DNA from: Rhodospirillales bacterium | GTDB lineage: Bacteria; Pseudomonadota; Alphaproteobacteria; CACIAM-22H2 | Length of the DNA stretch: 22,129 nt | Reading direction: 5' to 3' | Assembly: GCA_016195145.1 (NCBI GenBank) | Contig: JACQAF010000021.1 | Location: forward strand, 1-22,129 | Shown here: positions 1-8,297 of the stretch, piece after piece | Layout of the letters: every line of letters starts with the position of its first letter | How positions within the stretch are numbered: the stretch's first letter is position 1 | Made by a program: the position numbers and the translations under genes | The notes under the pieces: generated by a model | The model's input: only the letters and a program-made list of their open reading frames with translations | What the model was told of the DNA's origin: nothing | Databases searched by the model: none

Positions 1-93
1 CCGCACGCGCGCGCGATAGGTTTAGGTCTCGGGCTTTTTCTCCGATATTTTCAGTCCTGTACGACAGGGCGCCGGCTTCGGAACGGACGGGCA

Positions 94-1113
94 ATGGCAG
101 GCATTTCACGACGCGATGTGCTGAAAAGCGGCGGCGCTTTTCTTGCCGCGGCCGGATTTGCGCCCGCATCGGCGCTGGCCCAGGAAGCGCGGTTTTTCCG
201 TATCGCGACCGGCCCGACCGAATCCGGCTATTTCACCGTCGGCACGCTGATCAGCAGCGTGGTCAGCTCGCCCCCCGGGGCGCGCGACTGCGCGCGCGGC
301 GGCAGCTGCGGCGTGCCGGGGCTGATCGCGGTCGCGCAGACGACGGCCGGCTCGGTCGCCAATGTTGAAGCCATCGCCGCCCAGCGTTTCGAATCCGGCC
401 TGTGCCAGGCCGATATAGCCTATTGGGCGTTTCACGGCACCGGCCCCTATCGCCGTCAGGGCGCGGTGAAGAACCTGCGGGCGATCGCCAATCTCTACCC
501 CGAAACCATGCATGTCGTCGCTCGTGACAATAGCGGCATCCGCGAGATTCGCCATTTGCGCGGCAAGCGGGTTTCGCTCGGCGAGAAGGAATCGGGCACG
601 CTGGTTACGGCGCGGGCCATCCTGCAGTCGCTCGGCATCGGCGAGCGCGATCTGCGCGTCCAGAATCTGAAGCCCGGCGAGGCGGCCGACGCCTTGCGCG
701 AGGGCAAGCTCGACGCTTTTTTCGAAATGACCGGGGCGCCGTCGACGACCATCGTCGATCTGGCCAAGGATATCGACATCCGCCTCGTCCCGATCGCCGG
801 CCAAAACGCCAGCCGCCTGCGCGCCGCCTTCCCGTTTTTCACTGAAAGCACGATTCCCGCCAAACTCTATCGCAATGTTGACGATACGCCGTCGCTCAAT
901 ATCGGGGCGCTGTGGCTGGTCGCGGCCGATGTCGACGAGAAAATCGTCTATGGCCTGACCCGCGCCTTGTGGCACCCGAACAATCGCAAGGCGCTCGACG
1001 CGGGCAATCCGTTCGGCAAGCTGATCCGCCAGCAAACCGCGGTCGACGGCGTTGCGTTGCAGCTTCATTCCGGCGCAGCGCTTTATTATTTCGAGGCCGG
1101 CATCATTCGCTGA
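94..1113 (+). CDS. TAXI-family TRAP transporter solute-binding protein
   Basis: A periplasmic binding protein of the TAXI type, which in TRAP transporters captures small organic acids or amino acids and delivers them to a fused membrane permease. The 339-residue protein starts with a twin-arginine-like export signal (SRRDVLK at residues 5-11, a hydrophobic stretch, then an ALA-Q cleavage site near residue 29). The family core follows: FRIATGPTESGYFTVGT near 35-51, a QTTAGSVANVEAI segment near 82-94, and a LRGKRVSLGEKESGT segment near 153-167. Length is normal for the family. No TRAP permease gene is visible; it may lie upstream of the window, or this may be an orphan binding protein. The ligand is unknown. 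The ribosome binding site before the ATG is weak. A short inverted repeat (CCTGT-acg-ACAGG, 56-68) lies in the leader. The gene is convergent with the glutathione S-transferase, with 17 bases between stops. Confidence 0.9.
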   Translation: MAGISRRDVLKSGGAFLAAAGFAPASALAQEARFFRIATGPTESGYFTVGTLISSVVSSPPGARDCARGGSCGVPGLIAVAQTTAGSVANVEAIAAQRFESGLCQADIAYWAFHGTGPYRRQGAVKNLRAIANLYPETMHVVARDNSGIREIRHLRGKRVSLGEKESGTLVTARAILQSLGIGERDLRVQNLKPGEAADALREGKLDAFFEMTGAPSTTIVDLAKDIDIRLVPIAGQNASRLRAAFPFFTESTIPAKLYRNVDDTPSLNIGALWLVAADVDEKIVYGLTRALWHPNNRKALDAGNPFGKLIRQQTAVDGVALQLHSGAALYYFEAGIIR

Positions 1114-1130
1114 TTTTCGATCTTTCGCCG

Positions 1131-1802
1131 TTAATGCGGGCGGTCCGGGTCCTCGTCGCGGGCGATCGTCCACGGCTCGGCCGCCGCATCGGCGCACCAT
1201 TCCCGGACCCAGGGCTGCGCCCACACCGCCTCGACATAGGCCTTGGCGTCGGCCGGCAGTTCCGGTTCCCAGGTCACGAAGCGGGCGACGACGGGCGTAT
1301 ACATCGCATCGGCGAAATTGAAGCGCCGGCCGAACAGGAACGGCCCGCCCTGGCCGAACGCGGCGCGGGTTTCGCGCCACAGCTCGGCGATGCGCGCGAT
1401 ATCGGCGAGCGCGCCGGGCGTGCGTCGCTTGCCCGGAAAACGGCGACGTATATTCATCCACATCGCCGTACGCAGTTCGGCAAAGCCGGCGTGCATTTCG
1501 GCGCTGATAACCCTGGCATGGGCGCGGGCCGTTGTTTCGGCCGGCCAGATCCCGGCCTCGGGCCGCAATTCGGCGAGATATTCTGCGATGGCGAGCGATT
1601 CCCACACCGCGACCCGGCCGTGATGCAGAGTCGGCACGCGCCCTGACGGCGAAATCTTGAGGATCGCCTCCTTGAAACCAGCCTCCTGCAACGGGATGGT
1701 TTTTTCGACGAACGATATGCCGGCGATCTTGCAGGCAAGCCAGCCGCGCCAGGACCAGGACGAATAGGTCTTGTTGCCGATATAAAGAATGAAGTCGCTC
1801 AT
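1131..1802 (-). CDS. Glutathione S-transferase family protein
   Basis: Predicted cytosolic glutathione S-transferase of 223 residues. The N-terminal thioredoxin-like half has the NKTYSSWSWRGW segment near residues 8-19, where GSTs place the residue that activates glutathione, the SGRVPTL cis-proline loop, and the ESLAIAEYL segment that binds the gamma-glutamyl part. The C-terminal half is helical, with FNFADAMYTPVVARF, the conserved N-capping aspartate region. The substrate cannot be inferred. I chose the ATG at 1802 (MSDF) over an in-frame TTG four codons upstream because family members begin with a short lead into the first beta strand. It is transcribed away from the aminopeptidase gene; the 132 bases between them must hold both promoters, but no strong sigma70 boxes stand out. 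Confidence 0.9.
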   Translation of the reverse strand: MSDFILYIGNKTYSSWSWRGWLACKIAGISFVEKTIPLQEAGFKEAILKISPSGRVPTLHHGRVAVWESLAIAEYLAELRPEAGIWPAETTARAHARVISAEMHAGFAELRTAMWMNIRRRFPGKRRTPGALADIARIAELWRETRAAFGQGGPFLFGRRFNFADAMYTPVVARFVTWEPELPADAKAYVEAVWAQPWVREWCADAAAEPWTIARDEDPDRPH

Positions 1803-1934
1803 GGTCCGGCACAATAACCGGCAACCGATGATGCGGGCAAGCTGGGAAGCGCTCTTTTCAGGCGGCCGGTTTCAGGGCATGGTGGCGGTGCAGTTACCCC
1901 GTCTCCGATCACCCCTCGTCCAACGGATTGATCC

Positions 1935-3332
1935 ATGCCCCTGCCGCTCAAGGCCGCCGCGTCCGCCACGACCATGCCCATGACCCTGATGACGCCGGCG
2001 GAATTCGCCCGCTGGCGCAAAGCAGCGCCGGCAACGGCGCGCAATTTCGCCATGGGCAGCGGCTTCGGGGCCGCGGCCGGCGAAATCTGTCTTGTACCGG
2101 GGCGCTACGGCCGCCCGGGGCGGGCGCTTATCGGCATTGCCGGCGATGGCGGCGCCGAGGATTTATGGACGATCGCCGGGTTGCCGCTGCGCCTGCCGGC
2201 GGGCACGTATCGTCTCGACCCCGAACCGGCGGAACCGGCGGCCACGCGCGCGGCTCTCGCCTGGGCGATGGGATCGTACGAATTCACCCGCTATCGCAAG
2301 GCCCGGCGCGCGCCGGCAGCGCTGGTCTGGCCGCGCGCCGCCGACCGCAAGCGAGTGCTTCGCGAGGCTGGCGCCGACGAACTGGTGCGCGATCTCGTCA
2401 ATACGCCGGCCGAGGATATGGGACCGGCCGAACTTGCCGCCGCCGCCCGCGCCATGGCGCGCGGGCTGGGCATGACGGCCCGGATCGTCGAGGGGGGCGA
2501 TCTTCTCAAACGCAATTATCCGCTGATTCACGCCGTCGGGCGGGCGAGCGTGCGGGCGCCGCGACTGATCGACCTTGGCTGGGGGAAGGCCGGTCATCCA
2601 CGAGTGACGATTCTGGGCAAGGGCGTGTGTTTCGACACCGGCGGGCTCGACCTCAAGCCCGATACGGGCATGAAGCTGATGAAAAAGGACATGGGCGGGG
2701 CGGCGCATGCGCTCGGCCTCGCCCGGATGGTTGTCGAGGCGAAGCTGCCGGTGCGATTGCGCGTGCTGGTGCCGGCGGTGGAGAACGCGGTCGCCGGCAA
2801 CGCCATCCGGCCGCTCGACGTCATCCGCTCGCGCCAGGGATTGACGGTCGAGATCGGCAATACCGATGCCGAAGGGCGACTGATCCTCGCCGACGCGCTC
2901 GCCGACGCGACGGCGGAAAATCCGGCGCTGTTGATCGATTTCGCCACACTCACGGGGGCGGCGCGCGTGGCGCTTGGCCCCGAGTTGCCGGCGCTATTCT
3001 GCAACGACGAGGCGCTGGCGGCCGATCTCGCGCGCCATGCTGCGACCGAGGCCGACCCGATGTGGCGGATGCCGCTCTGGCGTCCTTACCGCAAGCGTCT
3101 CGACAGCAAGGTGGCCGACCTTAACAACTTCTCCGACGGGCCCTATGCCGGCGCGGTCACCGCCGCGCTGTTCCTGGAGGCGTTCGTCGGCAAGGGCATT
3201 CCGTGGGCGCATTTCGACCTGTTCGCCTGGAATCTCGCCGGCCGCCCAGGCCGCCCCGAAGGGGCCGAGATGCAAACGCTGCGCGCCGTCTTCGCGATGC
3301 TCGCCGGGCGCTTCGGCGGTCGGCGGGCGTAA
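1935..3332 (+). CDS. Leucyl aminopeptidase family protein (peptidase M17)
   Basis: Cytosolic dizinc/dimanganese aminopeptidase that removes N-terminal residues from peptides. The 465-residue protein retains the whole M17 active site with the same spacing as E. coli PepA: metal ligands Lys229, Asp234, Asp252, Asp311 and Glu313, catalytic Lys241, and Arg315 inside the family signature NTDAEGRL (309-316). The N-terminal domain (about 1-150) is divergent, as usual in M17. The ATG at 1935 is used; an in-frame ATG at 1974 is an alternative, and neither has a strong ribosome binding site. A MarR-type regulator follows 22 bases after the stop, so the two are probably co-transcribed. Functionally it could process peptides brought in by the YejABEF transporter, but that link is only inference from proximity. 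Confidence 0.93.
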   Translation: MPLPLKAAASATTMPMTLMTPAEFARWRKAAPATARNFAMGSGFGAAAGEICLVPGRYGRPGRALIGIAGDGGAEDLWTIAGLPLRLPAGTYRLDPEPAEPAATRAALAWAMGSYEFTRYRKARRAPAALVWPRAADRKRVLREAGADELVRDLVNTPAEDMGPAELAAAARAMARGLGMTARIVEGGDLLKRNYPLIHAVGRASVRAPRLIDLGWGKAGHPRVTILGKGVCFDTGGLDLKPDTGMKLMKKDMGGAAHALGLARMVVEAKLPVRLRVLVPAVENAVAGNAIRPLDVIRSRQGLTVEIGNTDAEGRLILADALADATAENPALLIDFATLTGAARVALGPELPALFCNDEALAADLARHAATEADPMWRMPLWRPYRKRLDSKVADLNNFSDGPYAGAVTAALFLEAFVGKGIPWAHFDLFAWNLAGRPGRPEGAEMQTLRAVFAMLAGRFGGRRA

Positions 3333-3354
3333 GGAGCGGATCGGAGAAAAAACT

Positions 3355-3699
3355 ATGTCGACGCCGCCTGAATCCCGTCGCGCCATCGAACGCTGGTACC
3401 GGGCGCTGGTCGCCGTCCTCACTTCCGGCACGGCCGATCTCAGCCAGCGCCAGACGGCCATCCTGCTCAACGTCTATCTGACGCCGCCGCCGCACACCGT
3501 GCGCGGGCTCGCGGCGACGCTGGCGATATCGAAGCCGGCCGTGACGCGGGCGGTGGCGGCGTTGAACAAGCTCAGCCTTGTCCGCAAACGGATCGACGAG
3601 AAAGACCGCCGCAACGTACTGGTCGAGCGGACAGTGAAGGGTGCGGTTTATCTTAACGATTTCGGCGAACGCATCGCCGCGATAATGGCCAAAGAATAA
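3355..3699 (+). CDS. MarR-type winged-helix transcriptional regulator
   Basis: A 114-residue DNA-binding protein. The centre reads as a MarR winged helix: TVRGLAATLAISKPAVTRAV (about residues 48-67) is the helix-turn-helix, and KRIDEKDRRNVLVERTVKG (about 82-100) is the beta wing with the DxxDRR-like turn typical of MarR proteins. It is shorter than classical MarR (about 140-150 residues), and the dimerisation helices at both ends are brief. A good Shine-Dalgarno GGAG (3343-3346) sits 8 bases before the ATG. It follows the aminopeptidase gene closely and probably shares its transcript. The target and any ligand are unknown; autoregulation of this operon is the simplest guess. Confidence 0.82.
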   Translation: MSTPPESRRAIERWYRALVAVLTSGTADLSQRQTAILLNVYLTPPPHTVRGLAATLAISKPAVTRAVAALNKLSLVRKRIDEKDRRNVLVERTVKGAVYLNDFGERIAAIMAKE

Positions 3700-3729
3700 A
3701 ATTCCCCCGGCGGTTAAGCTAAAAGTAAT

Positions 3730-3758
3730 ACGGAACGACATAAAGTATACGTCCCGTT
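3730..3758 (+). promoter_or_regulatory. Possible EcfG-type general stress promoter / inverted repeat
   Basis: In the AT-rich gap after the MarR gene there is GGAAC (3732-3736) and, 18 bases later, CGTT (3755-3758), facing the unrecognised gene at 3850. The alphaproteobacterial general stress sigma factor EcfG/RpoE2/SigT recognises GGAAC-N16-17-CGTT, so the spacing here is one base longer than usual. The same bases form an imperfect inverted repeat (ACGGAACG 3730-3737 against CGTCCCGT 3750-3757, 7 of 8 pairs), so this could equally be a repressor operator. Confidence 0.35.
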
Positions 3759-3849
3759 AAGGCTATCGCAATGTTTTCAGGCTTGAGTATCTCTAAGGAT
3801 ACGTCCATCCGATGTGGTTGGACATGTGCGCAAGAGGCGCCGAAAAACG

Positions 3850-4872
3850 ATGGGCGAACCGAATCCCGTGCAACCGCCTGCGGCGGCTGCGGCTTCCGAA
3901 CCGCCGACCGCCCCGCCATCCGCCGGGCGGGTCGACCGCAGCACGCATTTCGTTTTCGACCACAAGGTATTCAACGTCGACGGCGCGTTCTTCTCCCTGT
4001 CCAAGATCGAGGAGCCGTTGTTTCATGTGCCGCTCGGTGACATGAAGGCGGCGTTGCCGCTGGGCACGCTGAGGCGCGAATTCGACCTGCCGGAAAACGG
4101 CGCAGACGAGAAGCTGCTGGCGATCGTCGAGAAGGGCTTGCGTCATGTCAAGGAAATCCGGCCTAACGATTCGATTCCGCGCGAATTGCTCGATGGGTCG
4201 TGCTCGTGGACGCTCGAGGAGAAACATCGCGAGATAGCGCGCAACCGGCTGTCGGTCCAGCTCGCGCTGTGGCTGACCGGGGAGGAATCGGTGGTCGACG
4301 ACATCGCTAGGCTGCAACAGCTCGCCGGCGATCCCAAGATCAAGCAAAAAGTCAACGAGGCCCTTAGCGAAATGGCTGAGCGTCTCGGCTATGGGCGGAA
4401 CCGCAAGGAAGAAGTGGTCAAGAAGATCGAAGACCTTGGGCGCGAGCTTGCCTATGTCGAGGCGTTGCGCGACCGCTACGGCATGATCCGTCGCATCGGC
4501 GAGAAGGTCGAGCAGTTGAACAAGCTTTATCGGCGCGACCGCGGCATGGTCGAGGAGATCACCCGCGTCCAGAACCTGTTCCGCAAGCCGAAGAACGAAT
4601 TCGAAACCATGTTCAACCAGGTCGACGGCCAGACCGGCGAGTTGCTGATCGTGGTCAAGAAATTCGCCGCCCAGGTCGAATTCATCCGCACCATCCGCGA
4701 CGACCTGCATTTCCAGATGATGAAATGGGACGACCTGATCCCTAAATGGCAGGAACAGACGGTCGAGCGCGGCGAACTGGCCGAGGGGCTGATCCGCGCC
4801 ACCTATCGGTTTCTCGCCCAGCACTATTTGCAAACGTCCAACTGGCAGCTCAATCGAGGTCGCGCCCGCTGA
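3850..4872 (+). CDS. Conserved-looking helical protein of unknown function
   Basis: I do not recognise this 340-residue protein. Residues 1-30 are Pro/Ala-rich and probably disordered. Residues 30-100 look like a small mixed domain (FVFDHKVFNVDGAFFSL, then PLGDMKAALPLGTLRREFDL). From about 110 to the end it is almost all charged amphipathic helix, with likely coiled-coil stretches near 155-245 (KIKQKVNEALSEMAERL, EEVVKKIEDLGRELAYVEAL, RIGEKVEQLNKL). No signal peptide, membrane segment or catalytic motif is visible, so a soluble structural or scaffold role is possible. The ATG at 3850 is preferred, with AGAGG at 3833-3837; an in-frame GTG at 3814 would add 12 basic residues. It has its own promoter region and is a single-gene unit converging on the ghrA remnant. 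GC and codon use match the neighbours. Confidence 0.75.
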   Translation: MGEPNPVQPPAAAAASEPPTAPPSAGRVDRSTHFVFDHKVFNVDGAFFSLSKIEEPLFHVPLGDMKAALPLGTLRREFDLPENGADEKLLAIVEKGLRHVKEIRPNDSIPRELLDGSCSWTLEEKHREIARNRLSVQLALWLTGEESVVDDIARLQQLAGDPKIKQKVNEALSEMAERLGYGRNRKEEVVKKIEDLGRELAYVEALRDRYGMIRRIGEKVEQLNKLYRRDRGMVEEITRVQNLFRKPKNEFETMFNQVDGQTGELLIVVKKFAAQVEFIRTIRDDLHFQMMKWDDLIPKWQEQTVERGELAEGLIRATYRFLAQHYLQTSNWQLNRGRAR

Positions 4873-5590
4873 CTGGCGCGCTCAGTATCCCGCCCGCATG
4901 TCGACGCGATGCAGCAACGGCCGTCGCGTTGATCACATAGGCGCCTTTGGGCAGGGCGGCGAGCGTTTCGCGGTTGACGATGCCGCGCGTCGCGGCGGTG
5001 AGCGGCAGCAGGCAGATCAGAATGTCGGTACGCGCGAGAAACGGGTGCAGGCCGTCCGCGCCGGCGAAGCTTTCGATCCCGGGAACGGATTTCGGCGTGC
5101 GGCTCCACCCGGCGACCGGAAAACCGAGGGCGACGAATTTCGCGCCGGCGTCGCACCCCAGCTCGCCGAGGCCGAGCAGGCCGATGCGCCGGCGCGCGGT
5201 ATCGGGCCGTCGCAGCTTCTTCCACCGCCCGTCGCGCTGGAAGGCGGCGTAGATCGGGAACTGCCGGTGGTAATGCAGCGCGGCGGCGAGGACATATTCG
5301 CTCATCCCGGCGGTCAGATCGGGATCGACGATCTTGGTCACCGGCACGCCGGGGGGCAGATCGGAATCGGCAAGAACGTGTTCGACTCCGGCGCCAAGCG
5401 AGCAGATGAGCCGAAGGTTCGGGTAACGCCTGAGATCGCCCGGCGGGCAGCGCCAGACCAGCGCCACCTCGATGTCGCGCACGTCGCCCACCTCGGGCCA
5501 GATACGCATCTCGATTCCCGGCAGACGGCAGGTCAACGCCTCGACCCACGCGGTCGGATCATCGGCCTCGGAAGAAAAAAGAACGGCCAT
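4850..5590 (-). pseudogene. ghrA: Glyoxylate/hydroxypyruvate reductase A-like, internal deletion and frameshift
   Basis: NAD(P)H-dependent D-2-hydroxyacid dehydrogenase of the GhrA type, normally about 310 residues, reducing glyoxylate or hydroxypyruvate. The first 222 residues are intact: N-terminal catalytic half (LICSLGAGVEHVL near 61-73), nucleotide-binding GLLGLGELG near 137-145, WSRTPKSVPGIESFAG near 162-176, and LPKGAYVINA ending at 222. After that the frame runs into unrelated residues and stops at 4850, inside the convergent gene. In the next frame the same DNA encodes RRPLLHRVDMRAGY followed by a stop at 4882-4884, which matches the usual GhrA C-terminus. About 70 codons, including the catalytic Arg, Glu and His, are therefore missing at about 4925, and the product should be inactive. 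The ATG overlaps the yejF stop (TGATG), so it is the last gene of the yej operon. Confidence 0.85.
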
Positions 5591-7233
5591 CAGGTCCTGA
5601 CGACCCCACCTTCGACCGCTTCAAGCTCGAACGCCGCCGCCATCAGCGCTTTGGTATAGGCCTCCTGCGGCGCGCCGAAAATGCGCGACGCCGGCCCGTG
5701 CTCGACCATCTTGCCGTCCTTGAGCACCAGCACCTCGTCGGCCAGCGCGCGAACGACGCGCAGATCGTGGCTGATGAAGAGATAGGCGAGGCGGTGCTTG
5801 ACCTGCAACTCGCGCAGCAGGTCGACGATCTGCGCCTGCACCGACATGTCGAGAGCCGAGGTCGGCTCGTCGAGAACGAGAAATTTCGGCTTGAGGACGA
5901 GGGCGCGGGCGATCGAAATGCGCTGGCGCTGGCCGCCCGAGAATTCATGCGGATAGCGGTGGCGCGTGTCGGGATCGAGGCGAACCTCGTGCAGCGCCGC
6001 GACGACCATTTCGTCGCGCACCGCCGCATCCGCGCCGATGCGGTGAATCTTCAACCCTTCGGCGACGATCTCGCCGACCGACAGGCGCGGGCTCAGGCTC
6101 GCGAACGGGTCCTGGAAGACGATCTGCATCTCGCGGCGCAGCGGACGCAGCGCCGCTCCGCGCAGCGCCTGGATCTCGCGGCCGTCGAAGGCGATGGCCC
6201 CGGTCGCCGATTCGAGCCGCAACAGGGCGAGGCCCAGCGTCGTCTTGCCCGAGCCCGATTCGCCGACGATGCCCAGCGTGTGTCCTTCCTTGAGCGTGAT
6301 ATCGACGCCGTCGATCGCCTTCACATGGCCGAGGGTGCGCCGGAACACGCCGCCCTTGATCGGGAACCAGACCCGCACGTCGCGGGCGGCGACGACCGTC
6401 GGCGCGTCGGCGGCGGCTTCGGCCGGCTTGCCCTTGGGCTCGGCGGCAAGCAGATGCCGGGTATAGGCGTGCTTCGGGCGCTCGAAAATTTCGCCGACCG
6501 GCCCGGCCTCGACAATCTTGCCCTGCTGCATCACGCATACGCGTTGCGCCATCTTGCGCACGATGCCGAGGTCGTGGGTGATGAACAGGATGGCCATGCC
6601 GAGCTTCGCTTGCAGCTCCTTGAGGAGCTTGAGCAGCTGCGCCTGGATGGTTACGTCGACCGCCGTCGTCGGCTCGTCGGCGATCAGGATGTCGGGATCG
6701 TTGGCCAGCGCCATGGCGATCATCACCCGCTGGCGCTGCCCGCCCGAAAGCTGGTGCGGATAGGCGTCGAGGCGCTTCTCCGCCTGCGCGCCGAGACCGA
6801 CCAGGCGCAAAAGCTCGACGATCCGCGCCCGAGCCGCCTCGCGCCCGAGCTTCTTGTGGATGACCAGCACCTCGCCCACCTGCCGCTCGATGGAGTGCAG
6901 CGGGTTGAGCGAGGTCATCGGCTCCTGAAAGATCATGGCGATGCGGTTGCCGCGCACGTTGCGCAGCCGCCCCTCGGCCGCGCCGACCAGCTCCTCGCCC
7001 GCATAGCGGATCGAGCTTTCGGGCGTATGCCGGGCCAGCGGATAGGGAAGAAGCTGGAGGATCGATAGAGCGGTCACCGACTTGCCGGAGCCGGATTCGC
7101 CGACCAGGGCCAGCGTTTCGCCGCGGGCGAGATCGAACGACACGCCGTCGACCGCGACGACCCGGCCGGCTTTGCCCGAATCGAAGGCGACCGACAGGTT
7201 GCGAACCTGGAGGAGGGGAGCGTTATCGGCCAT
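5590..7233 (-). CDS. yejF: Peptide ABC transporter, fused double ATP-binding protein
   Basis: Cytoplasmic ATPase that powers the YejABEF oligopeptide (microcin C-type) importer. The 547-residue protein carries two complete ABC domains in one chain. Domain 1 has Walker A GESGSGKS (45-52), signature LSGGQRQR (162-169) and Walker B ILIADEP (182-188). Domain 2 has GESGSGKT (324-331), FSGGQRQR (431-438) and FLVLDEP (451-457). Each domain is followed by the oligopeptide-transporter C-terminal extension (ERPKHAYTRHLLAAEP and APQEAYTKALMAA). The ATG at 7233 has GAGAGG seven bases upstream, overlapping the yejE stop; longer open frame upstream lies inside yejE and is not coding. It belongs with yejA, yejB and yejE, as in E. 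coli. Confidence 0.95.
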   Translation of the reverse strand: MADNAPLLQVRNLSVAFDSGKAGRVVAVDGVSFDLARGETLALVGESGSGKSVTALSILQLLPYPLARHTPESSIRYAGEELVGAAEGRLRNVRGNRIAMIFQEPMTSLNPLHSIERQVGEVLVIHKKLGREAARARIVELLRLVGLGAQAEKRLDAYPHQLSGGQRQRVMIAMALANDPDILIADEPTTAVDVTIQAQLLKLLKELQAKLGMAILFITHDLGIVRKMAQRVCVMQQGKIVEAGPVGEIFERPKHAYTRHLLAAEPKGKPAEAAADAPTVVAARDVRVWFPIKGGVFRRTLGHVKAIDGVDITLKEGHTLGIVGESGSGKTTLGLALLRLESATGAIAFDGREIQALRGAALRPLRREMQIVFQDPFASLSPRLSVGEIVAEGLKIHRIGADAAVRDEMVVAALHEVRLDPDTRHRYPHEFSGGQRQRISIARALVLKPKFLVLDEPTSALDMSVQAQIVDLLRELQVKHRLAYLFISHDLRVVRALADEVLVLKDGKMVEHGPASRIFGAPQEAYTKALMAAAFELEAVEGGVVRT

Positions 7234-7244
7234 CGGGGCGCCTC

Positions 7245-8294
7245 TCAGCGGAAAACCTTGCGCGGATCGAAGGCGTCGCGCACCGCCTCGCCGATGAAGA
7301 CGAGCAGCGACAGAAGCAACGCGATGACGACGAACGACGTGATGCCGAGCCACGGCGCCTGCAAATTCGCCTTGCCTTGCGCCAGCAGCTCGCCGAGCGA
7401 GGGCGAGCCCGCCGGCAGGCCGAAGCCGAGGAAGTCGAGCGAGACCAGCGCCGTCACCGAGCCCGACATGATGAACGGCAGAAAGGTCACGGTGGCGACC
7501 ATGGCGTTGGGCAGGACATGGCGGAACATGATGATTGCGTCGCTGGCGCCGAGCGCCCGGGCGGCGCGCACATAGTCGAAATTGCGCGCGCGCAGGAACT
7601 CGGCGCGCACCACGTCGACCAGCGCCATCCATTCGAACAGCAGCAGCAGCCCGAGCAGCCACCAGAAATTCGGCTGGATGAAGGCCGACAGGATGATCAG
7701 CAGGTAAAGCCGGGGCAGGCCGGACCATATCTCGATAAACCGCTGGAAGCCGAGATCGATCCAGCCGCCGAAATAGCCCTGCACCGCGCCGGCGGCGATG
7801 CCGATCACCGAGGAGACGACGGTCAGCGTCAGCCCGAACAGGATGGATATGCGCAGGCCGTAGAGCAGCCGCGCCACCACGTCGCGGCCTTGGTCATCGG
7901 TGCCGAGCCAGTTGGCGGCCGATGGCGGCGCCGGCGCCGGGACGCTGAGGTTGCGATTGACGGTGTTATAGCTGAAGGCGATCGGCGGCCAGATCATCCA
8001 GCCTTTTTCGTCGATCTTGCCGATAACGAAAGGGTCGCGGTAATCGGCCTCGGTCTCGAACTCGCCGCCGAACGCGGTTTCGGGATAGGTCTTGAAGATC
8101 GGCATGTAGAAGCCGCCGTCATAGCGCACGAGCGCTGGCCGTTCGTTGGCGATGATCTCGGCGAACAGGCTGAGCAGGAAAATCGCCATGAATATCCACA
8201 GCGACCAGAAGCCGCGCTTGTTCGCCATGAAATTGGCCAGCCGACGCCGGTTGAGCGGCGACAGGCGGGCGGGGCGCGGGGCGGGGGCGTGCAT
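7245..8294 (-). CDS. yejE: Peptide ABC transporter permease YejE
   Basis: Inner-membrane permease of the YejABEF importer, 349 residues, DppC/OppC-like. After a short cytoplasmic start comes the first membrane segment (FWSLWIFMAIFLLSLFAEII, near 30-49). Then there is a long periplasmic stretch with ERPALVRYDGGFYMPIFKTY (near 51-70), characteristic of YejE, and the LGTDDQGRDVVARLLYGLR segment that opens the transport domain. The EAA-type loop that contacts the ATPase is visible as RAARALGASDAIIMFRHVLPN near 243-263. It starts 3 bases after the yejB stop and ends 11 bases before yejF, so all four genes are translated from one message. Confidence 0.95.
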   Translation of the reverse strand: MHAPAPRPARLSPLNRRRLANFMANKRGFWSLWIFMAIFLLSLFAEIIANERPALVRYDGGFYMPIFKTYPETAFGGEFETEADYRDPFVIGKIDEKGWMIWPPIAFSYNTVNRNLSVPAPAPPSAANWLGTDDQGRDVVARLLYGLRISILFGLTLTVVSSVIGIAAGAVQGYFGGWIDLGFQRFIEIWSGLPRLYLLIILSAFIQPNFWWLLGLLLLFEWMALVDVVRAEFLRARNFDYVRAARALGASDAIIMFRHVLPNAMVATVTFLPFIMSGSVTALVSLDFLGFGLPAGSPSLGELLAQGKANLQAPWLGITSFVVIALLLSLLVFIGEAVRDAFDPRKVFR

Positions 8295-8297
8295 CGG

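Noticed and set aside
56..68. CCTGT-acg-ACAGG inverted repeat before the TAXI gene as a terminator or operator
   Set aside because: Only a 5-bp stem, no T-run after it, and too close to the window edge to judge its context.
106..1824. A 572-codon open frame on the minus strand
   Set aside because: It spans the antisense of the TAXI gene and an off-frame reading of the GST gene; no family resemblance.
4824..5549. Alternative minus-strand frame over ghrA as a separate gene
   Set aside because: Only its last stretch (RCCIASTCGR) overlaps the junction; the rest is an off-frame reading of ghrA.
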